A DNA stretch of 26,677 nt from Haplomitrium mnioides (lineage: Eukaryota; Marchantiophyta; Haplomitriopsida; Calobryales): positions 1 through 26,677 of the forward strand of contig JBNGIS010011193.1 of the NCBI GenBank assembly GCA_049999725.1, in the 5' to 3' direction. The translations under genes were made by a program, and so were the position numbers. Within the stretch, counting starts at the first letter, position 1; each line of letters starts with the position of its first letter. This document shows, piece by piece, positions 1-10,569 of the stretch. The notes below the pieces were generated by a model. It did no database searches, was not told the DNA's origin, and saw only the letters and a list, made by a program, of their open reading frames with translations.

Positions 1-360
1 TCTCACCACAGAAGGAGTGAGAGACGAAGATGAAGATTTACTTTCGTTTGTTGACGGCCTCAACGTGGCGTTCTACCAAATCCACGGGGAGGCTAATGCC
101 AGACAGTTGAAGGGCTTAGTGAAACCTCGATGTTTCACATTAGCGATTGCTGACATTCCTTACGGTTATAACCTTAAAGAATGCAAGCATGATGATTCAG
201 AGCCATTTTCAAAAGATGACATTTTTGACATGGTGTCATCTTTTGCGGCAATAACCACTTCGGAATTTTGGTCTTTTGTTGTTATTCATTCATCCCAACA
301 ATTCGACATCGTGGAGGATGCTCTTTCAGAAGTCGGCTGTGCAGTTGATCACGGCGTCTG
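1..360 (+). CDS. Amino-methyltransferase-like exon, N-terminal part (beta-class), incomplete
   Basis: The reading frame is open from the window edge (codons start at position 2), so the true start lies upstream. It carries a motif IV-like catalytic signature, I-A-D-I-P-Y-G at about 146-166 (DIPY at 152-163), in the place of the (D/N/S)PPY loop that binds the target base in N6-adenine and N4-cytosine methyltransferases. A hydrophobic strand ending F-V-V-I-H-S-S follows about 35 residues later, as expected for motifs V/VI. Motif IV comes before motif I, which sits in the next piece at 511-996, and that order defines the beta class (CcrM, DN4MT-like). The first Pro of PPY is Ile here, so target and activity are uncertain. 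The exon ends at a consensus 5' splice site in the second position of a codon. The family call is fairly safe. Whether the substrate is DNA or RNA, and adenine or cytosine, is not known. Confidence 0.6.
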
Positions 361-366
361 GTAAGT
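361..366 (+). promoter_or_regulatory. 5' splice site (GTAAGT) of the methyltransferase-like gene
   Basis: The sequence CTG|GTAAGT followed by a T-rich stretch is a full-consensus plant donor. It explains why the frame appears to stop at 362-364: that TAA is intronic. The intron runs into the N gap and its acceptor is not visible. Confidence 0.65.
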
Positions 367-410
367 TTTTCTTTCATTTTTTATTTTTGTTTTGATTTCT
401 TTGTCTTTTA

Positions 411-510
411 NNNNNNNNNNNNNNNNNNNNNNNNNNNNNNNNNNNNNNNNNNNNNNNNNNNNNNNNNNNNNNNNNNNNNNNNNNNNNNNNNNNNNNNNNN
501 NNNNNNNNNN
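411..510. other. Assembly gap, exactly 100 N
   Basis: Exactly 100 unknown bases is the usual placeholder for a scaffold gap of unknown length. It lies inside the methyltransferase-like gene, so the intron length and any missing exon cannot be judged. Confidence 0.95.
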
Positions 511-996
511 GGACTTCTTCAGCAACCCATGCGTAGCGTATTTAGCTGTCCTGCAGTTTCTGCGAAGCTAAAACATCTAGGAGATGATGCTCCTATGAAT
601 GTTTATCAGAAACCGCAGGCGTTATATAATTTTTTCATTGACCATCTTTCTACAGAGCAAGATTGGATTCTAGATCTTTGCTCTGGATCTGGCACAGGCC
701 TTGTCTGTGCTCTAAAGCTGATGTGAAATTGCATCACGGTGGAATATGATAGACGTCAATCTATCTTTATTCCTCAGAGGGTTTTGGAGATGGCTTCCTT
801 GCCATCCGATGTGACTGAGTCACAGATAGTATTTGCGTACCACAAGGAACATGTTTCTCCTGGTACTGCAAGTGCTTCTGGTGACTCTGTGGTGATATCG
901 GGGACTGCAAAGTCTCGTCAGGATTCTATAGCGGCTGCAGATGCTCAGCCAGTAGATGTAGATGAGACAGTTCCTCCGGAAGAGGAGATTGTTTGA
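511..996 (+). pseudogene. Amino-methyltransferase-like C-terminal part with in-frame TGA
   Basis: One frame runs from the gap edge to TGA at 994-996. It shows motif X (N-V-Y-Q-K-P-x-x-L, about 598-624), then the SAM-binding motif I (D-L-C-S-G-S-G-T-G at 673-699), then motif II (V-E-Y-D at 739-750) followed by R-R-Q. In the family this corresponds to QKP..L, D.F.GSGTT..A..L and GVE.D..Q, so the order X-I-II fits a beta-class enzyme and completes the piece at 1-360. A TGA codon at 724-726 lies in the short loop between motif I and motif II, where relatives have a Gly-Arg type turn; a CGA to TGA change would explain it. The C-terminal 60 residues are acidic and low in complexity. A sequencing error, readthrough or an unseen splice are alternatives to pseudogene status. 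Confidence 0.6.
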
Positions 997-1023
997 TAAA
1001 ATGTTTGTACTTTTTTCCTTTAT

Positions 1024-1029
1024 AATAAA
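1024..1029 (+). promoter_or_regulatory. Candidate polyadenylation signal AATAAA
   Basis: AATAAA lies about 28 bases after the stop codon of the methyltransferase-like gene, in T-rich sequence. The position suits a plant near-upstream element, but the hexamer is common in AT-rich DNA. Confidence 0.3.
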
Positions 1030-1327
1030 ATTCATTTTTTGTAAATCTTTTTTGCCAAAAATTTCATCTCAGTGTTCTTTCATTTTACTACAAGTCTTTC
1101 ATCAAGATTCCATTTATTTCTCCTAAGAATAAGTTGACCATTTTGATAGTCCAAGAATGGTTTGATCTCAATTTCTAATCTCAGAATTATGTGTAGGCTT
1201 TGCACATTGTTTAGTGCCTTTGCGTATTTTAGGATTTGTAGTTCTTCTCCGGTTCCACTGCACGCTTAAGCTAGGCAGTTGTTGTTCAGAGTATCGACAC
1301 CCATTTGTCAAAGGGTTCTTGTTCAAT

Positions 1328-1529
1328 GTCCATGCTTGCATAGGCTGTAGGGTTCTTCTTTAGATGCTTGGCGTGTTTTTGCTGTTGGATTGTAGTTGAA
1401 AGTCCATGCGTGCATGGCTTCGTTGTTCTTGTTGAGAGTGAAAGCAAGCAGAGTATTTAGGATTCTTGTTCGGAGTCTATACGTGCATAGGCCTTACGGT
1501 TGTGGTTTGGAGTCTATGCTTGCATAGAC
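1328..1529 (+). repeat. Degenerate repeat carrying four small palindromes
   Basis: Four 17-18 base imperfect palindromes of the type GTCTATGC-TT-GCATAGAC occur at 1328-1345, 1402-1418, 1475-1492 and 1512-1529. They are spaced 74, 73 and 37 bases, multiples of about 37. Words such as GGTTCTTGTTC and GGAGTCTAT precede several copies, which suggests an old tandem array with a unit of about 37 bp. A weaker relative (GCACGCTTAAGCTAGGC) lies near 1261. Confidence 0.55.
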
Positions 1530-2141
1530 TTTGTTGGCTACGATGCTCCAAGTCATGTTTAAAGTCCTTATTCGAATAGACATTTAGGCTTTCATGTAAT
1601 TTTCTTCTATCGAAATATATATTTTTTATTTCTTTTTTCTTGAATTTAATTTATTTTCAATAGTGTCAAGCTTTTTCACAATAATTGAATAATCAAAATG
1701 TTTGTTTTTTAAGTTCTCTTTCTAAAAAAGATATTTGGAATACAATCTAAATGGAAAATATGCATTTTTTGTTCATAAAAAACTTTTTTTTTTTCAAAAA
1801 GAAGATTTTAGTCTTAAATTTGATGTTTTTGAATGACAAATCTTCGAAAAACAAAATTCGATTGCCAAGTGAAACATGAACTCAGTAGCGGTTCCTGGTT
1901 CAAAGTAGCGGCTGTTATATCAGCTTCACTATCAAAGCAACATTCTTTTTTTTGAAACTTTATTATTTACACACACACCCCACACACTATATTGTTATGT
2001 TTCTACCTATCAAATATGTGGTGGCACTATTTCCCTCGGAAGAAAGTGGGAGGATTTTAATGAGACCACACATAAATAGGACTTCAAATAGGACTTATAT
2101 AGAATATAGTCATATGATGGCTGATTACTAGAAGAAGAATT
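1530..2141. other. AT-rich non-coding stretch
   Basis: Poly-T and poly-A rich sequence with no reading frame or RNA gene that I recognise. Its last 100 bases are probably the remnant internal region of the LTR element that follows. Confidence 0.5.
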
Positions 2142-2263
2142 AGCCAAGGGGGAGTGTTATAGAGACATATATATACCCTATGTAAGTAGGTCATCAATCA
2201 ATCATTCTACTCATTTCATCTGGAGACTCCCGTGTGTATGTGTGTGCGGCGCTCATGCGAACA
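2142..2263 (+). mobile_element. 3' end of a small LTR retroelement: polypurine tract plus 109-bp LTR
   Basis: A purine run (CCAAGGGGGAG, 2144-2154) directly precedes TGTTATAG at 2155, and the sequence closes with GCGAACA at 2263. The termini TGTT...AACA are a 4-base inverted repeat, as in Ty1/copia-type and TRIM LTRs, and the polypurine tract is where plus-strand priming requires it. The LTR would be only 109 bp. No matching 5' LTR or tRNA primer site is visible upstream in this window, so this looks like a 5'-truncated copy. No integrase or RT coding is evident before it. Confidence 0.5.
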
Positions 2264-5200
2264 ATATTATAATAAGATAATAATATTAAAATGTAAAAAT
2301 AAATTAAATTAAACTAGATTAAACAATAGAGGTAGGATTTATACACAGACCATCGGATAAGGGAAGTAGAGTCCTTCGATAACAATATAAAATAATATAG
2401 GGGCTTATTAATAAAATAATCATTTTAAATAGAATAAAATAAGAAATCACAAAAGCTTCTCTTGGACAAGGTGAATAGAGCACCCTTCTGAACTTCCACA
2501 GTAATGGGGACACTAATAAAATACTAAATTTAGAGAGCACATAAAAAACACAGAGGAAAGTCGAGTATACAAGGTCTAGAGGTTACAGAACATGGTATAC
2601 ACAATAGAGAAAAGGTAATAGGGCAACGTACAAGGGAGAGGTATGATGAGGGCTGACATGCACCATCCAATAGAATGCAACTGTATTCTTGTCCATGGCA
2701 AAGCCCTCTAACCCAAATCTCATAGATGTCCTTCCTGATTTCAATTCCTTGTGTCGAGCTGGACTGGCCCTCCAATAGGTCTAACCCAACCTGCTTCTTC
2801 GGACTCTAGATGACTCCTTATGCTGAATTGACCTTCTTTTCCACTCTTGTGCACCAAGTTGATCAATCCTAGGCACAAATTGTTGTACTAGGCTAAGTTA
2901 AACACAAAAAATCAAAAAATTCTGAAAAAACCTGGCCAACATAACTCCCTGCTGAATTGTGAAACGTCCTCGCAAACACCTCACAATCTGCCCGCCTATA
3001 TGATTGTCCTCCTCTTTGCACATTCTTTTCTAAAGGTTGTTGTTGTTGTTCGGCTTTCTTTAAACTCTGTGTTGATAGTGTAGACTGCCAATAGGTTTGT
3101 TCTCCCACCATCTCCATTCTAACCTTGCCACCAGAGTTTCGTCAGCCTCCTATTGGCATGCCTCCTCCATTCTCCAAGCACCCACTTGCTTATCCATGCT
3201 TACTAGACAACTTCCACGACAGGTTGCGGCCCTAGTTTTTTTTTGTTTTTTTTAGCATGTTTGAAGTCTCCACTCGGACCTGCCTTTATTCACCACTGAC
3301 AATTCTACTTTCTTTAGACTCTTTCTTGTGTTACTAGCTTGGAACCTGGTCAATGGCCCAATCTGAATCAACCCCCTTATTTCCTCAAAGTAACAACTCT
3401 CATCGTGAACACTAGTAGCGCCTTGCTGCCCTTGCTAGTGGCTGCATTCTGCCACATCTCCCACACACAAAAACACGAATACAACACCAGCCTCCTACAC
3501 TCTGGGCTGCCCTCCACTTTCAGGCCGCATGGAGACAAAACTCAACAACAAAATATGCAACAAAACCCCAAATCACTAACACAAAAACGGCAGCATGTCC
3601 ACACATGGGCCTTCTTCACCCTCCTGGCTGAAGCCTGACTTGAGTACACTCCATCTACATAAAGGAAAGCAGAAAACAGTAGAGCTCCGTTGCCTCCACT
3701 ACACTCACACCACAAGTAATGCATATTTTTTTCTTCAACCGACGAACACTATCCCTTACCCCCATAACCAATTTGTAGCCCAACCACATTTTCCATCACA
3801 AAATACAACAACCTACCCCACTTCTTTGGACTAGTAATTGGTGAAACCCACGCTGTTAGGTTTTGATTTGCAAGGCATAAGGGGAGGAACCCTGCCTTTT
3901 TGGATTGGTCAGTTCGGTTGTAGTATAATGCCTAACTTCTAGATTTAAGTCACTGGGTTGGGGCAGGGTAAGGATTCCCGCTGATCAGGCTATCTAGGGA
4001 TACTCTTGGTCATGGTGGTAGTGAGGTCCACCAGGACTCAAGGGATTGTGAGGGTGCTTCTACCCCCATGACCGGCTTTGAACCTGCAAACAACTTTTGG
4101 CATGCAGGTTTGTCTTTCGGCTCAAGAATAGTAACCCATAACAAAATTGAAATAAAACACTAGCATGTGATTTTTATATGTGTTATAACTTGGAAGAGCA
4201 TATCATTCACAAGTGTACCACGGCTCATACACATTCACATAACTTGGAATAGCACTTCATTCAATGAATAGATACACCGTACCAATACAACATACTTCAA
4301 GTCTTAACCCTCCTTGGGTTCTAGCATCCTCAAGTGTATACTCCTATCCTATAACAACCTCCACTAAACTCCCATGAATGGTCTAGCAACAAACATAAAT
4401 ACCAACCGTCGGGACTAGTGTAAACACCCCTCGACTTCCCAACACTTGAACGGAACAGAGTAAAACGAAACAAAAAACTCTTCACTCACATACAACACAC
4501 AACACATAAAAAAATTTCCAATGTTTTCGTTACCTTAGCTACCAGCCAACGGAGCCACCTTAGGAAAGGATTGCGTAGATTTGAACTTGCTAACGCACTT
4601 GCAAAATTCCGTCCATATCACAGAACCCCAATTCCACCTTCTTCCTTCACCCTTGTATTGTCCGTCAACTTTCAAAGTCTTATTCTACCATACTTGTCCG
4701 CTCCATTCTCCACCTATAGCTTAATCCTAACACCGTACAATCACTGTCTTCTTCGGATCCCCACTTTGTTTTGAATTCACCTATGCAACCTCCTTTCTTA
4801 CTAAGACATCTCTTATCTCACCCTTCATATAACCATTTTCTCAACCTTGCCACCTAAGCTATCTTAGATCTTCCAACCAACTCGCCAACTCTCTCCCTCA
4901 ATTTCTTCTCTGGCCTTGGTTATGTTCCCTCTGCACTTGCACCTAAATACCCTTGGGTTTGCCAACTCCTTATGTTAATGGAATACAACCTTCTTGTCTA
5001 AAATTATTTTGTTATGTCACCCCTTTCTTTGCAACGGTCTCATTTCCTCAAATTTGAATTACATAACCCCTGCCACTCCCATGTCATCGTTTCTTCATTG
5101 CACTCTGCCTCCCCAGTCGTTCAGTACTTTCTTCAGCGTTCTATGACTTCTGACTTCCCCAGTTCTCCCAGAGCAGTGGGACGTCCCTCCAATTCTCCAC

Positions 5201-7590
5201 GGAATGGTTTCGGTGTGAGCCTGATGTGCAGGTCTTCACGATTCTTACAACCATTTTGCTCGCGTCGATATCAACACAACTACTCAAAGACAAACTGCTC
5301 AGCCTTCAATTTTCTGTTGGTATGAAGGATTAGAATCCTCATCGTCACTTCAATCGAGCCTTTTGCGAATCGCTTACCCTTCTCCGTTCCAAGAATAAGG
5401 CTCTGATCTGGTTGGTCGACTGCTTGATCAAGTCACAATACTGCAACAGCTTCCTTTCCAGTAGAATTTCCTTCTCTCAAGTTCCCTTCCTTGTCCCCTC
5501 GATTGTTGTCAACGGAATCAAGCTCACTGATCTCCTTCTCCACCAATTGTATACTGTGATCGCTCTGGGATTGCACTCTGCATCACTCCTCACCCTCCAA
5601 TTACCATCATTCAGCTTTGGATCTTCTCAAATCTTTTGTTAGAGCTGCAATTGGGTGGAGAAGTCCACAACTAATGCAATCCATCTTGGTTGTCCTCTCG
5701 TGGTCGAGCGGAGTATGGTTACGAATCCTTGGACACCTCCTTAGTGATCTCGTCTCTCCTTCCAAGATCATGGAACCTCCCTTCTTGTTGAAGGATCATC
5801 AGCCTTGTACTCGAATAAACGCAGCCCATTTGCAGCAAATCGAGCCCCGACCAATGACACCTGCGAAGGCCTCCTTACTATCCTCCTAACAATCATCTGA
5901 AGCATTCCATGCGCGGCATCTCCTTCCTACAGGTAATTCCTTACCTCTTTCTTCATTCGAACGAGTTTACATTCCCCAACCATTTGTTTCTTTCTTCCCA
6001 CACTGGAGCCATAGGATGTCCTTTCTCCCCAACTCGCCCATTCCTCATGCGTTCAACACCAGACAATCACCTTACAGGTACCCCATGCAGGAGTCAGAAA
6101 ATCTGCTGAATGCAAGCACTTTTTTTTTTCTCAGCAGACTTCGGCTATACTCCCACCAATTTGAGGCATCGGGTCTGTCCAGCTGAATACAAAGGATGTA
6201 CTGCAGCCAAGTCACCTACAAGCTTTTGTCTTCTACGCTAGCTCTATCCCCCATACATTATAGATAAAGCCACGCTCATAGATAAAATTTTACAGGATTG
6301 TTGGGCACCTCCTTCCTCTATCGCGAATCTACTAGCCTCTTCCCTCTCATTTTGGCTGCCAACTCCATTCCAGAACAGATTTGGGAGTCACCTCCAAGCA
6401 GCTGTAACATCTTGATTCCATTCTCCAATGCCCATTCTTTGCTGTTGGATCTCCATGGTTGCTCTTCCTTTACCTTCTTGACTTGATTTCACCTCCATAC
6501 AGATTCGTGTACAGCTCGTCAATGATTTGCATGATGGCAGTAACCTTGTCCTCCTTGTCACTTGTAGCAACCTTAGACACATCCAGCATTGTGATGGGGA
6601 TATCGCCCAGGTATGGAGCGGCCTCCCTTCACTGTGATGTCGGCTCTAACATCAGAGACATTCTGAGACGCAGCCGCTGGTGAACAGGTCGGAGGGCAGC
6701 GATCCCAGATTCAAACCGTAGAGGATTGCTGAGCTTCTCTCCCCATAACGTCCACGATGTTGTTGGGACAAATTCTTCGGTGAGCTGCACTTCCTCATCT
6801 ATAATATCCCACTCTTCATTCCCTCACGTCCTTCTGTTATCCCTCTATACCAACTCGCCATGCTCTCCTCGACCACACGAAGGCCCATCTCCTAAGAGAA
6901 AAAACCCATGCACCATTTTCTTGTTTGTTCCTTCTTTCTTTCTCCAAGAAGTGGCGCCGACCAAGAATGGAAGAGAGAGACCTCCGTGAGCGCCAAAAAC
7001 ATGGGCTCCCCCTTGCTTTTTTCACATGGCCCTAATTTTTCCCACACGCGGGAAGGTCTATTTCAACCTCCATCCTTGGATGAAGGAGATCTTGGCCATC
7101 CACATACTTTCCTTTTCTTTGGCTTGGTTTGGCTATAGCTTAGATTTAACATTAGTTAATTAATATTTAATTAATATTTTAATATAATTTACTAAACATA
7201 TAATTTACCCACATACTTTTTTTTCAAAACTCCACAACAAGAAAATGTATAATCGTACGCTTTACAATACACACACAAAACTCTCATGTACCGATGGCGT
7301 CTTCCTTTTCTTTTCTTCTTGTCGCTGCAAATTTTCTCCCTTTTCCTTCATTTTCAGTTGTTCGAGTTGTTATTGTTGTTTGATCGGCTTCTCAACCTAA
7401 TTTATACCTATGATTTAGAAGACAAGTGCTATTACTACTATTGTATTTCTAGATCTTAAAGTACTTTTCTACTTTAAATATAATAAAAAATGTTTTTTAA
7501 CTAAATTCTAAGAAAGTATTTTGATTGAATCTTTAAAAATCTTTTGTCCTTCTGTTTGGACAGTGTCCGTTGTTTGCCATTTTTGCCATT
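2264..7590. other. Long pyrimidine-rich region without a recognised gene
   Basis: The plus strand is strongly C+T-rich from about 2.8 to 7.1 kb and becomes AT-rich from 7.14 to 7.55 kb. The open frames in it are short and show no family motifs. Part of it, perhaps 5.0-7.59 kb, may be the 3' LTR of the minus-strand gypsy element that starts at 7690, but I could not find a convincing matching copy on the other side of that element. A CAA/GTT microsatellite-like patch lies at about 3036-3053. Confidence 0.35.
6480..6620 (-). other. Unassigned protein-like reading frame fragment
   Basis: On the minus strand one frame reads A-A-P-Y-L-G-D-I-P-I-T-M-L-D-V-S-K-V-A-T and continues with a helical-looking stretch (T-A-I-M-Q-I-I-D-E-L-Y-T-N-L). 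It is broken by a stop just upstream. The residue mix looks like real coding DNA rather than random frame, but I cannot name the family. It could be a retroelement leader or gag-like remnant, or a host fragment. Confidence 0.2.
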
Positions 7591-7591
7591 T

Positions 7592-7640
7592 TCTTGCTTG
7601 CTTTCTTCCTTTTTCTCAAATTCTTCCTCCTTTGTCTCTC
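7592..7640 (-). other. Candidate polypurine tract of the gypsy element
   Basis: Downstream of the integrase end, the minus strand is almost purely purine (AAAGGAGGAAGAA, then AAAAAGGAAGAAAG). It is followed on minus by ATGGCAAAAATGGC, which could begin the 3' LTR. The position fits second-strand priming, but the LTR itself is not confirmed. Confidence 0.4.
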
Positions 7641-7689
7641 ATTGCATGCGTCTTTAACTCCCATCCTGGACCCTAACACACGCCTCAAT

Positions 7690-8995
7690 TTGCCTCAAAG
7701 TAGAAGTACCTCTTTAATCAGTCACTGTGCACCCGTTCGCCAATTTGGTCCCCCTGCAGTGTAGTCAACTCCACTAATCCATTTCTTCAAAGGACGTAGG
7801 GTCCCATCCACCTAGTGTGTAGCTTCCCTGGAAAATTCATGAATCTGCTATCATAAAGCAAAACTAGGTCCCCTTTCTTGAGCTGGTGTGCCTTCACCTT
7901 CCGGTCATGTTGGATTTTCCTCAATTGTTGTTGATGCTCTAACTGGTGACTGGTGGTTAGCCTTGTCTCCTCCAACCATTCCAAGCTTTCCAAACGCTCC
8001 CTTCTACTCTCCGGTTCTGCCATTCTTTCTGTGACCAAAACTTCCTCCGTGGGCACCTCAAATTCCACTAGTACTAAGGAGTGCTAACCGAAAACCATAA
8101 AGTAAGGGCTATGTCATGTGGTCATTTTGTAAGCCTGAACAGTTGTGAGAAGCTTGAGGTCCCAACAAATTTTATTTGTAGCTACCATCTTGTTCAAAAT
8201 TTTTCCAATGATTCCATTAGCCTGCTCTATCAAGCCATTCGCTTGTGAGTGATAGGCTGTTGTTTTTTGGTGTTTGACCAGGTATTGAGAGGTAAGTTCC
8301 CTGATAACTTGGTCCACAAAATGAGTCCCCTGATCACTTACCAGCTCTAGCGGTGCTCCAATCCTGGTGAAGAGCTGCTCATATAAAAATCTAGCCACGG
8401 TGTGGGCGTCGTTTTTTCGTGTAGCTTGGCTTCCACCCATTTGGTCATGTAGTTTGTGGACAACAAGATATATCTATTCTCTCTCTTGGTTGTGGGCGAT
8501 ATTGGGCCAATAAAGTTGATGCCCCACTTCTCTAGTGGGGCCAGGGCTAAGATAGGGATCAACGGATGATGAGAGGATGGGGTTGACCTTCCCAACCGTT
8601 GGTAGGGGTCACACCTCTTGACAACGAAGTGGGTGTCCCGGTGTATGGTTGGCCACCAGTACTTGGCTGCCAAAATTTTTTTTCAAGGTAGTGTCAATGG
8701 CAAAGTGTCCTCCATCCTCGCCTTCGTGCATGGCCCTCATGACAATAGTGGCTTGGTCTTTCTCTAAACACCTTCGCTCTTGCCCATCCAAGCCCGATTT
8801 GTAATGAACCCCTTTGATTAAGAGGTAGGGCCTGACCTTCCTCAAGAATACAGCGGCTGCCTCTTGAGACCACTCCTTGGGTAAGTAGGCAGTATGCAAA
8901 AAACTGATGATCTCCTCATATTCTGTTGGTCTGCCCTCTCTTATATTGAAAAGGTCTTCGTCGAGAAATTGATCATCAACCGGTTTTTTGCCCAC
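7690..8995 (-). pseudogene. Gypsy integrase
   Basis: The N-terminal HHCC finger is visible (G-G-H-F near 8700, R-D-T-H-F-V-V, C-D-P-Y-Q-R near 8605), but the last Cys is Tyr (codon 8604-8602). The catalytic core keeps S-D-Q-G-T-H-F (second Asp) and Q-A-N-G-L-I-E-Q-A-N-G (Glu), while the first catalytic Asp of the W-G-I-D-F-I-G-P motif is Asn (codon 8517-8515). Frame changes occur near 8680 and 8420, and the core-to-tail part around 8070-8110 is broken. The C-terminal part has K-K-G-D-L-V-L-L-Y-D and R-W-M-G-P-Y, the GPY/F-type module. It ends after V-E-L-T-T-L-Q-G with a stop near 7695. Confidence 0.88.
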
Positions 8996-10536
8996 TGGTC
9001 AAGTTATCTTGGAGAAGCAGTCGGCGTTGCGGTGTTGCTTCCCAGGTTTGATCCTCACCTCATAGTTATATTCCTATAATAGCAGCATCCATCAAGCTGC
9101 CCGCCCTGTCAAATCAAGTTTATTCACCATGTATTTTACTACATTGTGGTTGGTGTGGAAGACCACTTTGTAGTGTAATAGGTAGTGCCTAATTTTTCAA
9201 CGCATATATTATCCCCAACACCTCTCTATCCATAGGAGAGTAATTCTTTTCAGCTGCTCCCAGCAGCTGACTCGGAAAATAGATTGGGTGATCCGTCCCT
9301 TGTTCGTCCATTTGACTCAAGACCGCACCTATGCAAAAACATGATACACCTACCATAACGTGAAATTCAGTCGACCAGTTCGGTGACACCAACACAGGTG
9401 CACTGACCAGCCTTCTCTTCAATTCATTGAAGCTGGTCAGCCTTGATTTGATAGGTTCAAAGTCACTCCCTTTCTCAACCATGCATGTCCTTGAGATGGA
9501 GAGCTACCAGGGCAAACTGAGGTATGAACCTCCGATAATAACCCACACACCCGAAGAATCCATGTACTTGCTAGAGGTTGTTGGGAAATGCCACTCCCAT
9601 CCAAATCTTCACCTTCTCTTGGTCTACCTCAATCCCCCTTGCTGAAATCCAGTGCCCCAACAAGATCCCTTCCTTAACTACGAAAAAACACTTTTCGGGG
9701 TGAAGTTTGAGTCTAGTGTCCCAACACCTCTGAAATGTTAATCGCAGATTTTTGAGATAATCCTTTGCCCTGCCGTAGACCAAAAAAATCATCAATGAAA
9801 ATTTCTGGGAACTTTTGGAGGTAATCATGAAACATGTTCATCATTAACCGTTGGAATGTTCCCGGTGCATTGCACAATCCGAAAGGCATTCTCTGAAAGG
9901 CGAACACCCCCCCTCCCCTCCCCATTCTGTTGTGAAAGTGGTCTTCAAATGATCCTCCTGTTTGATCCACACCTGGTTGTAACTAGAGTAGCCATCCATG
10001 AAGCTATAAGCTTCCTGGTCTGCAACTAAGTCCAGCACCCTATTAGTGAAAGGTAAAGGATAGTGATCTTTCTTGGTGGCGAGGTTGAGTTTTCGGTAGT
10101 CTTGGCAGATACGCACCTTAGGTTTTCCATCAAGGCCTGGTTTCTTAGGGACCACTACCACAAGTGAGACCCATTCACTGTTGAGAACATGGTAAATGAA
10201 TCCCACTTCCAATAGTTTATCCACTTCCTCCTTCACCATCAATGACATTTTGGGATTTAATCGGTATTGTCTTTGCATTACTGGAATGGCTGAGGGTTCC
10301 AAGTCAATGCGGTGCTCCCCAAATTCTCTGGGTACTCCTCTTAGATCTGAATGGTGCCATGCAAACACATCCTGAAAGTTTCCCAAGGCTTGTGTCAAAG
10401 CATCAGCGGTGGCTAGGCCGAATCCTACTTGGAAGGCCTTCGCTGCTTCTATTGTTATGGTTCTGTACAGATCCAAGCTTATAGACTCTGGGCTGCTCCT
10501 TGATGGAAGGTCTGCCCCAGGTTCCAGCACCGCCAA
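8996..10536 (-). pseudogene. pol: Gypsy reverse transcriptase and RNase H
   Basis: RT landmarks in order: Q-R-Q-Y-R-L-N-P, V-V-V-V-P-K-K, V-R-I-C-Q-D-Y-R-K-L-N, D-H-Y-P-L-P-F, F-Q-R-M-P-F-G-L-C-N-A-P, and the catalytic F-I-D-D at about 9789-9800. The thumb G-H-W-I-S and C-V-G-Y-Y-R-R-F-I follow. At least three frame changes occur (near 9930, 9785 and 9480). RNase H follows (9480 to about 9000). Its first catalytic Asp (normally T-D-A-S) is replaced in V-G-V-S, the Glu of R-E-V-L-G is kept, the Asp of T-D-H is Asn (T-N-H, codon 9151-9149), and the N-A-D motif near the end is kept. Two stops lie in the last 60 residues. Copying and RNA removal would both fail. Confidence 0.9.
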
Positions 10537-10569
10537 TTGTTGCCCACCTTGATGGACGTCTTGCTTGCT

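Noticed and set aside
3339-3834. Plus-strand open frames of 79-99 codons
   Set aside because: They arise in biased C+A-rich sequence, overlap one another in different frames and show no family motif.
3870-4095. tRNA-derived SINE with internal promoter boxes
   Set aside because: The G-rich text ending in GGCTTTGAACCTGC resembles a B box loosely, but no A box at proper spacing, no terminal repeat and no poly-A tail were found.
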